The translations under genes and the position numbers were made by a program. Below, in pieces: positions 45,013 to 54,726 of a stretch of 64,000 bases of DNA. How positions within the stretch are numbered: position 1 is the stretch's first letter; each line of letters opens with the position of its first letter. The notes under the pieces were generated by a model. It was not told the DNA's origin, made no database searches, and saw only the letters and a program-made list of their open reading frames with translations. This stretch comes from Flavobacterium sp. MC2016-06 (GTDB lineage: Bacteria; Bacteroidota; Bacteroidia; Flavobacteriales; Flavobacteriaceae): contig NZ_WMID02000001.1 in the NCBI RefSeq assembly GCF_009711165.2, forward strand, positions 248,001 through 312,000, read 5' to 3'.

Positions 45013-45615
45013 ATGGAAGAGACAACAGGCATCATAATATTAGCAGCAGGAAATTCATCCCGTCTGGGACAGCCTAAACAATTATTGGAGTACAAAGAAT
45101 TTACACTGCTTCGTAACGTCGTACTTCAGGCAAAGTTAGTCCCAAAAAGCACTGTTTTAGTTGTAACGGGTGCTTACAAAGAGATGATGGATATGGAACT
45201 CGCCGATACTGCTGTTAAAATTATTAATAACCCAAACTGGGAAACCGGAATGTCGTCATCAATAACTATTGGACTGGAAACATTATGCGCAATAAACCCT
45301 AAAGTAAAATCCTGTATTTTTACTGTATGCGACCAGCCATTCCTTAAAACAAATATTTTTAATGAGTTATTAGAAGAGCAATCTATAACGGGAAAAGGTA
45401 TTGCAGCATCGGCATATGTGGGAATTTTAGGTGTTCCGGTATTATTTACCAGCCATTATTTTGAAGAACTATTGAATCTTAAAGGAAATGAAGGCGCTAA
45501 GAAATTATTACAACACTATAAAAATGATGTTGCAGAAGTTTCATTTGAAAAAGGATCAATAGATATTGATACGATAGAAGATTATAACAGACTATTAAGG
45601 CAGGATAAAATATAA
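45013..45615 (+). CDS. MocA-like molybdenum cofactor nucleotidyltransferase
   Basis: 200 residues from ATG 45013 (a GTG at 45004 is also in frame). The N-terminal nucleotide-binding motif is LAAGNSSRLGQPKQLLEY, and FTVCDQPFL is the metal/substrate region of the MobA/MocA fold. In this setting it probably makes the cytosine dinucleotide form of the cofactor used by xanthine dehydrogenase-family enzymes. Confidence 0.88.
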   Translation: MEETTGIIILAAGNSSRLGQPKQLLEYKEFTLLRNVVLQAKLVPKSTVLVVTGAYKEMMDMELADTAVKIINNPNWETGMSSSITIGLETLCAINPKVKSCIFTVCDQPFLKTNIFNELLEEQSITGKGIAASAYVGILGVPVLFTSHYFEELLNLKGNEGAKKLLQHYKNDVAEVSFEKGSIDIDTIEDYNRLLRQDKI

Positions 45616-45617
45616 AA

Positions 45618-45818
45618 ATGATTTCGGTAAAAGAGGCAAAAAAGAGAATAGCTAATGCTGTTCAAGACCTCAAAGTAAAAGAAGTTTCATTTATTTGTTG
45701 TCTTTTAGTTTTACACTCGAACAGGATCTTATTACTGCTGTATGCGCAGCTTATTCACCAACTTGGTCACTTTTACAATCGTAAGATCAATTTCTTCTAC
45801 TGTAGTAAATCGCCCTAA
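45618..45818 (+). pseudogene. Truncated moeA (N-terminal end only)
   Basis: The first about 25 residues (MISVKEAKKRIANAVQDLKV) match the start of MoeA, the enzyme that inserts molybdate into molybdopterin. The sequence then becomes unrelated and runs antisense into the cysteine desulfurase gene. It starts 2 bases after the MocA-like gene, so an intact moeA would have completed the operon. Loss of at least 370 codons makes it non-functional; another moeA must exist elsewhere if the enzyme is made. Confidence 0.7.
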
Positions 45819-46859
45819 ACTAAAACGAATTGAGGCCAATGCATCAGCATCAATTAAGCCTAATGCTTTTAGAACATGTGAAGGTTCAGTTGTTGCGGCA
45901 GTGCATGCTGACCCGTTAGATACTGCTATGTTTTGTAATGCAATTATTAACTTTTCAGAACTGATACCTGGAAAACAAATATTAGTGGTGTTGTATAGAC
46001 GGTGATTTGCCGAACCGTTTATAAAAGAACCCTCAATCTTAAGGAGTTCCCTTTCAAGATGATCTCTTAGTTGATTAATACGTTTGGCATCATTAGTCAT
46101 TTCTTCCTGAGCAATTTCGCAGGCTTTTCCCAGTCCAATAATGCCGGGTACATTAAGTGTTCCGCTGCGCAGCTTTCTTTGGTGTCCACCGCCATGTATC
46201 TGAGCCTCCAATTTTATTTTGGCGTTTGCCGAAATATATAATACTCCAATGCCTTTAGGCCCATAAAATTTGTGTGCAGACAGCGTTAGTAGATCAATCC
46301 CCATTTCTTTAACATCAATAGGTAATTTACCAGCTGCCTGTGTAGCATCGGACATAAAAAAAGCGCCTTTTGCGTGAGCAATTTCAGCAATTTTTTTAAT
46401 AGGTTGAAGTACTCCGGTTTCGTTATTAGCAAGCATTACACACACTAATAAGGTATCATATTTTATTGCATTTTCTAATGCAAGAAGATCAATAATCCCG
46501 TTTTTTTGCACTGGCAAATAGGTAACAATATAGCCCTGATCTTCCATATATTGGCAGGTATCCAAAACTGCTTTATGCTCTGTTGAAACCGTCACAATAT
46601 GTTTCCTCTCAGAATCTCCAAGACCTTTGATCGCTAAATTAATTGCCTCTGTGGCTCCCGATGTAAAAGTAATCTCTGTAGATTTTGCATTTAATAAATC
46701 AGCTACCTGATAGCGAGCATTTTCAACAGCTTCGTTTATAGTTAGTCCCAATAAATGACTGCTGTTTGCATTTGCATATTGCTGAGTAAAATAAGGAAGC
46801 ATAGCTGATAATATCTTATCATCAACGGCTGTAGTTGCATTATTATCTAAGTAAATCAT
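45732..46859 (-). CDS. Cysteine desulfurase (NifS/IscS family)
   Basis: 375 residues. MIYLDNNATTAVD at the N-terminus, the PLP-binding Lys in SAHKFYGPKG, and the catalytic Cys in GSACTAATTEPSHVL are all present. A separate desulfurase beside xdhC genes usually supplies the terminal sulfur of the molybdenum cofactor in xanthine dehydrogenase-type enzymes, and this is the likely role here. It is convergent to the cofactor genes and abuts the truncated moeA. Confidence 0.92.
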   Translation of the reverse strand: MIYLDNNATTAVDDKILSAMLPYFTQQYANANSSHLLGLTINEAVENARYQVADLLNAKSTEITFTSGATEAINLAIKGLGDSERKHIVTVSTEHKAVLDTCQYMEDQGYIVTYLPVQKNGIIDLLALENAIKYDTLLVCVMLANNETGVLQPIKKIAEIAHAKGAFFMSDATQAAGKLPIDVKEMGIDLLTLSAHKFYGPKGIGVLYISANAKIKLEAQIHGGGHQRKLRSGTLNVPGIIGLGKACEIAQEEMTNDAKRINQLRDHLERELLKIEGSFINGSANHRLYNTTNICFPGISSEKLIIALQNIAVSNGSACTAATTEPSHVLKALGLIDADALASIRFSLGRFTTVEEIDLTIVKVTKLVNKLRIQQ

Positions 46860-47080
46860 GAAGGTTATTCTAGAGGAATTAATAGATAAGTAAAATTACA
46901 AAATATGCTTAGGATAAGAGTAAAGAAAACTACGTTTATTTCTCTATAAACATCTAAAGATTAAAACACGTTGTTTTCATTTGTTTGCTCTTTCAAACAC
47001 TACCTCATTTTATTGATCCCATTTTAGTAGAGAGTATAAATTTCTTCTCTTTTACCGGTTAAAAATAAAGTTTACTGTAT

Positions 47081-47116
47081 AAAAAAAGCTCAATTCGAAA
47101 GAATTGAGCTTTTTTG
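47081..47116 (-). terminator. Bidirectional terminator hairpin
   Basis: AAAAAAGCTCAATTC and GAATTGAGCTTTTTT form a perfect stem with a GAAA loop. It would end transcription of the AhpD-like gene at 47527. It is also the left end of a dispersed repeat. Confidence 0.8.
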
Positions 47117-47290
47117 TGACCTCGACGGGACAAATTTCTATAAATTTCATGGATGATTTGAAGAGATTGGCTTACTATATTTAGGAGCTGTCTTTGATTG
47201 GTTTTATGAATTTGGTTTGGATGTCCTGTTGAAGATTGAAGCGAAAATGTATGTAATTTTATATCTGATTTTGCCATAAAATGTAATTTG
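47117..47290. repeat. Dispersed intergenic repeat (variant 2), copy near 47.2 kb
   Basis: Begins GTGACCTCGACGGGACAAAT and continues ATGGATGATTTGAAGAGATT and TTTGGTTTGGATGTCCTGTT. It aligns along about 160 bases with 56258-56420. Both strands are open over much of it but share no conserved protein start, so I treat it as non-coding. The remaining bases to 47526 hold nothing recognisable. Confidence 0.65.
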
Positions 47291-47526
47291 ATAATTTTTA
47301 CTTTATTAATTTTATGTAAGAAGAGAAAGCCTCAATTTTTTGTGACAAAAAAGGTATCAAGTCCAGTACTACCTATGACACTATTGAATGTCTTTTTATA
47401 TCTGTTAATTGTTTAATTCCATAATGTTACATAGTAGAAGGTGTTAATTGCATTCTGTCAGGTATTTGTTGTGACTGTCAATCTTAAGTATAACAGATGA
47501 TTCTTTTTATTAACTATTTTTGTCCT

Positions 47527-48057
47527 TTAAAGTTCATGTCTAGGGAAATCAACTGGTGTTTTAAAAACTTTCCCTATAAAATTGGTAATATAATTATCTC
47601 CAACCACATGAAGAGCATCTACAAGATTTCCTTGATTATAACCTTCGATATAAAATTTTTCAAGAAGGTAATTATCAACACTTCCTTTGTGTTCAATAAT
47701 GTTTTTAATTAAACTTACTAATATGTTCAACTTTGGATCAAAATGAGCAGTACCATTACGAAGTTCAAGTATTTCTTGATAGCTAAAATCATTAAGTTTA
47801 GCTATCATGGTATGATTATTCAAGCAATATTCTGCCTTGTTATCTTGGGATACGACAAGTGCAATGGCTTCTTGCTCTCTCTTTGATAAAGAACTTTCTT
47901 GTTTATGAAAGGGATAATAAGCAGTTAATGCATTTTCAGAATGCATCATAGTAACAAACATATTTGGAACATATCCTATTTTTTTATTAAAGTATTCGAT
48001 ATATTCCTTATTCTTTTCGCTTATTTTGTCTTGGTGTTTTATATCTGTTAAAAACAT
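47527..48057 (-). CDS. AhpD-like carboxymuconolactone decarboxylase family protein
   Basis: 176 residues, paralogous to the gene at 49164 (shared N-terminal KIGYVPNMF versus KVPNLYATL regions and the end TPVDFP/VPVDFP). In the active-site helix the first Cys of the usual CxxC is replaced: AEYCLNNH against CIYCLSAH in the paralogue. Alkyl hydroperoxidase activity therefore looks doubtful. It follows the AraC gene by 26 bases and is probably co-transcribed with it. Confidence 0.8.
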   Translation of the reverse strand: MFLTDIKHQDKISEKNKEYIEYFNKKIGYVPNMFVTMMHSENALTAYYPFHKQESSLSKREQEAIALVVSQDNKAEYCLNNHTMIAKLNDFSYQEILELRNGTAHFDPKLNILVSLIKNIIEHKGSVDNYLLEKFYIEGYNQGNLVDALHVVGDNYITNFIGKVFKTPVDFPRHEL

Positions 48058-48083
48058 ATTTATTCTTTTATTGACTTATTCGC

Positions 48084-48923
48084 TTATAAATTTTTAAATT
48101 CAGATACATTGATTCCTGAATACATTTTAAAAAATCTACTAAAATGGGCAGGGCTTTCAAATCCAAGTTCAAAGGCAATTTCTTTTGCTGATTTATTGGT
48201 ATAATGAAGATAACGTTTCGCTTCAAGCACAATTCTATTTTGTATGAGTTTTGACGGCGGAGGCTGCTTTAACATTGAAAAAATGTTGCTTAATGTTTTA
48301 GGTGATTTATTCAATGCAGCTGCATAAAAACTCACACTATGTTCTTTTTTAAAGTTCCCTTCAATCACAAGCATAAAGTTCCGTACGATATCCATTTTTT
48401 CATCAGGAAATTCCTGATAGCTTTCATTTTGCAGTTTAGCAGTGCGGGTCGTTTTAATAATCAATTGTTTAAGCAGAGTTCTTAACATTTCTCCTTGAAA
48501 ATTATCATTTGACAGCCATTCAGCAGAAAATATTTTTTCTAACTGACTCATAGCTTCTTTTTCTGTAGCGTCCAATTGAATAAACATGGGATGATGTATA
48601 CCATAAAAAAGAAAACCTACACAGCCGACTTCAGCATCATGATTAACGATACAATAGAATTCACGATTGAATTGCCAGGCGATAAGTTTATCAGGATCTT
48701 CAAATAAGAAATGCTGATTGGAAACTAGAGGTAAAGTAGCAGCAGCAGGCAATGTATACACAATTTCGTCTATAGTCACTTGCTGCGATTCACCTTTATT
48801 ATAAACAAAGGTAATAATAGGAGCCGCTGACTCTTCAAGAATGCCAGCGCCTTTGAAACTTTCATTATTTAAGTGCATTATAAAATGCCCAAGTGTCGAT
48901 TTCTCTTTGTATTCTTTTATCAT
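48084..48923 (-). CDS. AraC-family transcriptional regulator
   Basis: 279 residues. An N-terminal cupin-like domain is followed by two helix-turn-helices: SVSFYAAALNKSPKTLSNIF and KSAKEIAFELGFESPAHFSR, ending FKMYSGINVSEF. Regulators of this type in Bacteroidota often sit beside AhpD-like genes. It probably controls the adjacent AhpD-like genes and the spondin-domain lipoprotein. Confidence 0.9.
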   Translation of the reverse strand: MIKEYKEKSTLGHFIMHLNNESFKGAGILEESAAPIITFVYNKGESQQVTIDEIVYTLPAAATLPLVSNQHFLFEDPDKLIAWQFNREFYCIVNHDAEVGCVGFLFYGIHHPMFIQLDATEKEAMSQLEKIFSAEWLSNDNFQGEMLRTLLKQLIIKTTRTAKLQNESYQEFPDEKMDIVRNFMLVIEGNFKKEHSVSFYAAALNKSPKTLSNIFSMLKQPPPSKLIQNRIVLEAKRYLHYTNKSAKEIAFELGFESPAHFSRFFKMYSGINVSEFKNL

Positions 48924-49119
48924 ATTTCTACTTTAAGAAATTTTAATCAAATATAAACCAAAATGGCTGTTTTGTTTTATTACCGCAACGGTAAGTAATT
49001 ATGAAGTTATTGCTGATTTTTCAAATATTTATTTCAGCATTATATAGAAGTCTATATCTAGTTTACCTCAATAATGTAGCAAATTAAATATGTGTATTTT
49101 AGCCTAAAGCCTTTTCTAA

Positions 49120-49160
49120 AAAAAAAATCAAGCAGGATAACCTGCTTGATTAATTTTTTT
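49120..49160 (-). terminator. Terminator after the 49-51 kb operon
   Basis: AATCAAGCAGG and CCTGCTTGATT pair around ATAA, flanked by an A-run and a T-run, so it works on either strand. It lies directly after the stop of the AhpD-like gene at 49164. Confidence 0.82.
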
Positions 49161-49163
49161 TTA

Positions 49164-49721
49164 TTATTTTGAAAAAGCTGGTAAATTAATATCTTTTGAC
49201 AGCGGAAAATCTACGGGTACTTTTGTAACCGAATGCAAAAGATTGGTGGTAGTCTTATCACCAATGAGCACAATAGTATCTACAAGGTTTTCCTTGGTAT
49301 AACCAGCATCGAAGAATGTGTTAAGAAGATTTGAATCTATTTCTCCTCTTTGCTCTGTAATACTTTTTGTGAGTTTTGCTAAGGCATCTAATTTTGTATC
49401 GAATGATATTGATGCAGAACGAATTTCAAGGGTTTGTTCTTCAGTAAACCCCGCATGTTGGGCAACTATACTATGCGCACTAAGGCAATATATGCAATTG
49501 TTTACTTGGCTTACTACCAGATTTACAACCTCACTCTCTTTTGAAGAAAGTGAGGTTGCTCTATTTTGTAATTGAAAGTAAGCTCCTAAAGCATTCTTTG
49601 AATAGGCAAGTGTTGCATACAAATTAGGAACTTTCCCAAATGCTTTTTCTATTTGATCGAAAATTTTTTGATTATCTACTGAGACTTCATCTCTTTTAGG
49701 TACAGAAAATATTGTTTCCAT
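49164..49721 (-). CDS. AhpD-like peroxidase-related protein
   Basis: 185 residues. The active-site motif NNCIYCLSAHSIVAQ has both Cys (CxxC) and the following His, so peroxidase or related redox function is plausible. The remainder is the all-helical AhpD fold. It starts 8 bases after the spondin-domain gene, forming a two-gene operon. Confidence 0.87.
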   Translation of the reverse strand: METIFSVPKRDEVSVDNQKIFDQIEKAFGKVPNLYATLAYSKNALGAYFQLQNRATSLSSKESEVVNLVVSQVNNCIYCLSAHSIVAQHAGFTEEQTLEIRSASISFDTKLDALAKLTKSITEQRGEIDSNLLNTFFDAGYTKENLVDTIVLIGDKTTTNLLHSVTKVPVDFPLSKDINLPAFSK

Positions 49722-49729
49722 TAGAATAA

Positions 49730-51040
49730 TTATTGAAGAGTTACTTTTATGATCTTTGCAATAGTCGGCAATGTTGTAAATGCATTTGGATTGGGAACTT
49801 CTCCTATAGTTTTACTTTCAGTAAGTGGAGTACCTGCCAAGTTAAACTGGGTAATCCCTGCGCCAGGAAACTGATTAATAGCTGTTCCGTTATCAAATAA
49901 GCCAATCGATGCTGAAATATCTCCTTTTTGTGATGCATCTACGCCATTATTTGTTGAAGCAAAGAACCAATCGTTTGAGAACCCATACATCGTAGCAATA
50001 GCAATCCTATCGCCAGAGTATGTAGTAAGTTGCTGTGAAACGCTGCTTCCGGTTTGTGTACCCACTTTAGGTAAAAGAACCTTTGAAGTTGGATCTGCTA
50101 ATACATAAACGTTTTTTACACCTGGTAAAGTTTTCAGATATGCCGCCAATACAGAAGCATCTCCTTTTTGAGCAAGTTCTTTTAAACCTTTGCCTCTGTC
50201 ATTTTCCCCTGTTTTATAAATTGGATTTTCTATACCATTATAAACAACTACTAATATAGGAGACAAAGGAGTGAAAATTCCTGTTTGGCCATTTATGTAA
50301 GCCCCCAAAACACTGTTATCACCCATTTCGGCAATATTTGTAAGTCCATTTGCAGTTGGCGTACCATCTTTGTATAAAGGATTAGGATTTAATAAAGTTC
50401 CTCCGGCAATATAAGATATAGACCACACTCCAGGACTAAATGGAGTTGGATTTGTAGTATTACCTGAAGTATTTGTTATTGTGATTGTAAAGGTTGAATT
50501 ACCATCATAATGTAATGACGCATTCATCATTGCTGATGCTGAAGCATATGTATTGCCTTGGTCATCTGTCCCATTAACCTCCTTAATATTTTTAGTCGCA
50601 GATTCTGCAACTCCTGGATGTGTTGCTCCTAAACCTGGAACCTGATTTATTCTTGTACCGTTATCCCATAGTTTAATTTGGCTCGAAACATTTCCTTCAA
50701 TTGGAGTTCCGTCCTCTTTATATAAACTTATGCCAGGATTGGCAGGAGCAAAGAAAAGGTCATTTGACCAGCCGTACATTGTAGCAAAAGATAATGCCTG
50801 TCCTTTGGCAGCCGAAAATTGAAAAGAAATAGATTCTCCAGGCATTACAAGAGGAGAAGCTCCAGTATTTTTGAAAGTTCCTGATTCTACAAGAGGTTTT
50901 GAGTCTAGTACATTTTCTACTGTAATGGAGGAAAGTGTCCCTGTTTCCATTTTATCACTATCATCATTGTTACAGGATACTAAAAAAAATGGAATAGCTG
51001 CTAATGTCAGCCATGTTAATTTTGTTCGATTTGTTTTCAT
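49730..51040 (-). CDS. Spondin-domain lipoprotein
   Basis: 436 residues from the ATG at 51040, opening a lipoprotein signal (LTLAAIPFFLVSCNND). Two spondin_N-like domains lie in tandem: residues about 45-250 (FATMYGWSNDLFFAPANPGI) and about 250-436 (IATMYGFSNDWFFASTNNGV), each followed by LWDNGTRINQ or LFDNGTAINQ. Such proteins are surface-exposed and usually of unknown function. Co-transcribed with an AhpD-like gene. Confidence 0.87.
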   Translation of the reverse strand: MKTNRTKLTWLTLAAIPFFLVSCNNDDSDKMETGTLSSITVENVLDSKPLVESGTFKNTGASPLVMPGESISFQFSAAKGQALSFATMYGWSNDLFFAPANPGISLYKEDGTPIEGNVSSQIKLWDNGTRINQVPGLGATHPGVAESATKNIKEVNGTDDQGNTYASASAMMNASLHYDGNSTFTITITNTSGNTTNPTPFSPGVWSISYIAGGTLLNPNPLYKDGTPTANGLTNIAEMGDNSVLGAYINGQTGIFTPLSPILVVVYNGIENPIYKTGENDRGKGLKELAQKGDASVLAAYLKTLPGVKNVYVLADPTSKVLLPKVGTQTGSSVSQQLTTYSGDRIAIATMYGFSNDWFFASTNNGVDASQKGDISASIGLFDNGTAINQFPGAGITQFNLAGTPLTESKTIGEVPNPNAFTTLPTIAKIIKVTLQ

Positions 51041-51251
51041 CTTTTCATGTTTTTTAAAATTACAGGACAAAGTTATCTATAGCTTATACTATAGCTGATA
51101 CCTGATTTTCCCGACATGTTGACGATATTCCCTTAACAGAACAAATTATTTTGGGATGGTTAAAGTAAGAATAGTATAATTTGTAATGAGATGAAAAACA
51201 ATAATCATATTGCATCAATTTGGAAAAGAACTCTTGTCTTTAAGAATATTT

Positions 51252-51746
51252 GGGTTTTGCCGCATCTGCAAATAACTTTTACTATTAAAGATTTAAAACT
51301 CATCAAATGAATACCAAAGATCATTGTTATCCTAAGTCAATTATTCTTCAAGCAGTTTATTTTAAATTAAGATTTACCTTGAGTTAAAGGGATGTTGAGG
51401 AAATAATGAAAATGCGTGGAATACAAGTTGATCATGCGATGATTCAGTGCTCTGGGGATTTAAATTTACTCCAATCATTGAATCTCAGATGAAAAAGAGA
51501 AAGAATAGAGTAGGATTGAGCTGGCGGATCATCGTTTTATAAAATGGCGGATACAAAACGGTTTAGGTTTGAAAAGTTTTGAATGTGCCAAAAGAACCCT
51601 GGGAAGAATTGGAGTGGTGCAGATGTTGAGAAAGAATCAGATGCTTAAGCCAAGTACAAGTATGTTCAAATCATTTTGTAAATTGGTCGCATAATTTTTG
51701 GATTTCTAATTTCTTTCGGATTTATTTGGTAGATGCGACAGAACCC
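51252..51746 (+). mobile_element. Defective IS6-family insertion sequence
   Basis: Terminal inverted repeats GGGTTTTGCCGCATCT (51252) and its partner AGATGCGACAGAACCC (ending 51746) differ at two positions. Between them lies a broken transposase starting at ATG 51307 (MNTKDHCYPKSIILQ), with a Tyr-to-stop change and a frameshift. It then jumps from GLSWR to DHRFIKWRIQNGLG and ends MFKSFCKLVA at about 51692. The DDE core is deleted. No 8-base target duplication is visible. Confidence 0.85.
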
Positions 51747-52069
51747 AATTTCTCTTTCTGCTACTACTTTGGGGAAATTGATCGCTTTTGCTTAATAAAC
51801 GTAAAAAATTTTACAGATATACTCAATTCTTCGATCAGAATTAAATATTAATTTATTGAATGGTTTAATTTGCTTTATGTGTTTGTAAAACAGGTATTTA
51901 TACGTTGTGTAGAGTTGTTTTATTAGTGTAATTTTATTCTTGTTAATTCAACTGGTCGATCTTGTAATTTTTAAGCAAGATTCTTCAGCTTATTCCCAAA
52001 TCAATATTGCGGATGAAATATGATGTGTCTATGAATTACATTTTTATTTAATAATTTAATCAATAAGTA

Positions 52070-53602
52070 ATGGACTTAAAAGAAAAACTCAATCAAATTG
52101 GACAAAAACCAGACTTGATTCTTATTATCACCGATGAGCAGCGTGCAACACAGCATTTTCCTGCTGGATGGGAGGAAAAAAACCTTCCTAGCCTTACGTT
52201 TTTAAAGAAGAATGGATTTAGTTTTGACAGGGCTTTTTGTAATACCTGTATGTGTTCTCCTAGTCGGACAACGTTATTTACAGGAACCTATCCTGCCAAA
52301 CATGGAGTCAGCCAGACTTTAACTGAAGGAGGTTTATTATCTCCACAAGAACCAACACTTAGTAATACGATGCCTAATATAATGAATGTACTTTGGGCAG
52401 ATGGCTATGATGTGCAATACAGAGGTAAATGGCATATGAGTAAAGGAGTAGCTCCTAATGGCACTAAAACAAATTATGAAGATTTAACGCCCTCAGATAT
52501 TTCATTATATGGTGCAATGGGATGGGTTGGTCCAGATGCAGGTGAAGATGTAAATCCACTTAATTTTGGCGGCGGATATGCAAATCATGATGCAAAATAT
52601 ACAGCCGAAAGCATACAATATTTAAAAGAAGTGAAAGCTCAAAGAGCTGCAGGACATCATAAACCTTACTGTCTTATTCTTTCACTGGTTAATCCGCATG
52701 ATGTTTTGGCGTATCCAAAATCTGCGGGTACTTCAGGTTACCATCAAGACAGCTGGACAGGCAGAGAAATAGGTCTTCCGGCTACCGTAAATGAAAATCT
52801 GCTTGAAAATAAAAAACCGATGGCACAGGAACAAATTTTACTTAATATGGCCCTAAGTCTGGGACAAATTAAGAGTACTGAAGACAAGCTAAATTATATT
52901 AATTTTTATGGCTATTTATTGAGTCATGTTGATAAAGAAATTGGCTTGCTGATTAAAGAATTATACAAAGTAGATGAAAATCGAGGCAGATTGGCAGATT
53001 CTGCCATTGTTATCTTAACATCTGATCATGGCGAAATGGGTTTAGCTCATGGCGGACTGCGTCAGAAAACTTTTGTTGCATACGAAGAGGCATTACGAGT
53101 ACCGCTTGTAATTTCAAATCCGGTTATATTTAAAGATCACGACATAAAGCAGTCAATGGCATTAGCAACGCTGGCAGATATCATGCCTACTTTTATTGAT
53201 ATAGCAAATGTATCAAATCCGCCTGCAGGACTTGCGGGTACAAGTTTACTGCCTATAATGGAAAATAACACACCTGTTCAGCAAAGCATTTTGTTTACTT
53301 ATGATGATATTAAGGCTGGTTCAAATAGTAATTGGAATATAGTAAAAGCTGCAAACCGCATTCGGTGCATCCGAACAGAAAAGTGGAAGTATGATTATTA
53401 CTTTGATGCGGCAACAGCTTATTTTAAACAATATGAATTGTATGATCTAATTAATGATCCGCTGGAAATTACTAATCTGGCTTACGATCCGGCATACAGC
53501 GAAATTAGAAAAGATTTAGAAGAGCAGCTGCATCAGCTTGAAGTAGAAAAACTCTGGGTCAATATGCCAAAAGACGTTTATAGCACCACAGCATTCAACT
53601 AA
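52070..53602 (+). CDS. Sulfatase (formylglycine type), no signal peptide
   Basis: 510 residues. PDLILIITDEQR gives the first metal ligands, and C62-S-P-S-R66 is the sulfatase signature whose Cys becomes formylglycine. LTSDHGEMGLAHGG and GTSLLPIMENN are typical later motifs. There is no N-terminal hydrophobic segment, so the enzyme should be cytoplasmic or exported in an unusual way; most carbohydrate sulfatases of Bacteroidota are periplasmic. It precedes the unknown gene at 53619 by 16 bases. Confidence 0.9.
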   Translation: MDLKEKLNQIGQKPDLILIITDEQRATQHFPAGWEEKNLPSLTFLKKNGFSFDRAFCNTCMCSPSRTTLFTGTYPAKHGVSQTLTEGGLLSPQEPTLSNTMPNIMNVLWADGYDVQYRGKWHMSKGVAPNGTKTNYEDLTPSDISLYGAMGWVGPDAGEDVNPLNFGGGYANHDAKYTAESIQYLKEVKAQRAAGHHKPYCLILSLVNPHDVLAYPKSAGTSGYHQDSWTGREIGLPATVNENLLENKKPMAQEQILLNMALSLGQIKSTEDKLNYINFYGYLLSHVDKEIGLLIKELYKVDENRGRLADSAIVILTSDHGEMGLAHGGLRQKTFVAYEEALRVPLVISNPVIFKDHDIKQSMALATLADIMPTFIDIANVSNPPAGLAGTSLLPIMENNTPVQQSILFTYDDIKAGSNSNWNIVKAANRIRCIRTEKWKYDYYFDAATAYFKQYELYDLINDPLEITNLAYDPAYSEIRKDLEEQLHQLEVEKLWVNMPKDVYSTTAFN

Positions 53603-53618
53603 TAAAAACACATACATT

Positions 53619-54668
53619 ATGTCACAAAACACAAATCAAGACGTGAATACAAATACAGTAAGTTATGCAGATTTTAATAATCCTGCCGGACAAACAACCA
53701 TTCAGGGAATAAGAGGAGTTTCAGAGTCTGAAAATGTCTATATCGCAGGGAGTTTATTAAGTGAGAACAATCTTGTTCAGGGATTAATTTATGAAGGATC
53801 GCTTAAAACAAATGAAGAAGAGAAATGGCATATTGTTAATTTTCCAAGTACACCAGCTGCTACAGTTGTTAATACTTCTTGTTACGGGCCTAATAACGGA
53901 CCTCATGGCACAGTACAAATTGTTGGCTCTTATAAAATTTCTGCTTCTGCGGGTAAAGTTCCAAGTGGAAACCTCGGATTCTATTACGAAGGTTCTATTG
54001 ACGGTTCCGGTACATGGATTCAGGTATCACCAAATGAAGGAAATACCAATAATGTATTTGTTCACAGTGTAATGGGCGGTCTAGCTGTTGGAAATTACGA
54101 TGTTGAAAATGATAAAAATGGATATGCATTTATATACAATACAATCAGTAAAGAATCTACCGAGTTTAAAGTGCCAGATTCACTAACGACTACTTTGTAT
54201 GGCATTTGGCATAATGGCGGAGACAGTTACACAATGGCCGGAGGATATACCAGTCCTAAATTAGGGAAAATAAGCCAGGCTTTTCTGGTGGATTACAATT
54301 CTAAAACGAAACAAAGCAGTAATTTAAAATCATTCAGCTGCAAGAATGAAACAGCTTTATCTATAATTACTCATTTTGAAGGTATTACTGCTTCTAAAGA
54401 TAATAGTTATAATATGCCATCGGATTGGATTAGTTTAAATGGAGAAAAAAACGGAGCATCTTTTGTTTCTGTAAGCAGAAATTCTGATGGATCATTTGGA
54501 GAAGCAAATTGGACTGATATTGATTTTCCGGGCTCAAGTGTTACAAGTGCCAATACAGTATTTAGAAATAACATATTAGGCATTTATGCAGTCGAAAATA
54601 GTTCTGATACCAAAACAATATCTTCTTTCGTTGCAAAAGTAAGCATTGAAAAAAAGATGGTAATGTAA
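53619..54668 (+). CDS. Hypothetical beta-rich protein paired with the sulfatase
   Basis: 349 residues, without signal peptide or membrane segment. Repeated short units (IRGVSESENVYIAGSLL, VMGGLAVGNYDVE, LYGIWHNGGDSYTMAGGY, NILGIYAVENS) of 45-70 residues suggest a beta-propeller. I do not recognise a family. It is probably co-transcribed with the sulfatase and followed by a strong terminator, so the two form a unit. Confidence 0.7.
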   Translation: MSQNTNQDVNTNTVSYADFNNPAGQTTIQGIRGVSESENVYIAGSLLSENNLVQGLIYEGSLKTNEEEKWHIVNFPSTPAATVVNTSCYGPNNGPHGTVQIVGSYKISASAGKVPSGNLGFYYEGSIDGSGTWIQVSPNEGNTNNVFVHSVMGGLAVGNYDVENDKNGYAFIYNTISKESTEFKVPDSLTTTLYGIWHNGGDSYTMAGGYTSPKLGKISQAFLVDYNSKTKQSSNLKSFSCKNETALSIITHFEGITASKDNSYNMPSDWISLNGEKNGASFVSVSRNSDGSFGEANWTDIDFPGSSVTSANTVFRNNILGIYAVENSSDTKTISSFVAKVSIEKKMVM

Positions 54669-54690
54669 TTTAAAATTATTATTAAGAATA

Positions 54691-54726
54691 AAAAAGCTGT
54701 CAATAAATAAATATTGACAGCTTTTT
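54691..54726 (+). terminator. Terminator of the sulfatase operon
   Basis: AAAAAGCTGTCAATA and TATTGACAGCTTTTT form a perfect 15-bp stem followed by T-rich sequence. Confidence 0.85.

Noticed and set aside
47112..47132. GTGACCTCGACGGGA looks like the antisense 3' end of a tRNA.
   Set aside because: Only about 15 bases fit; no tRNA body follows on either strand, and the same sequence recurs at 56260 as part of a repeat.
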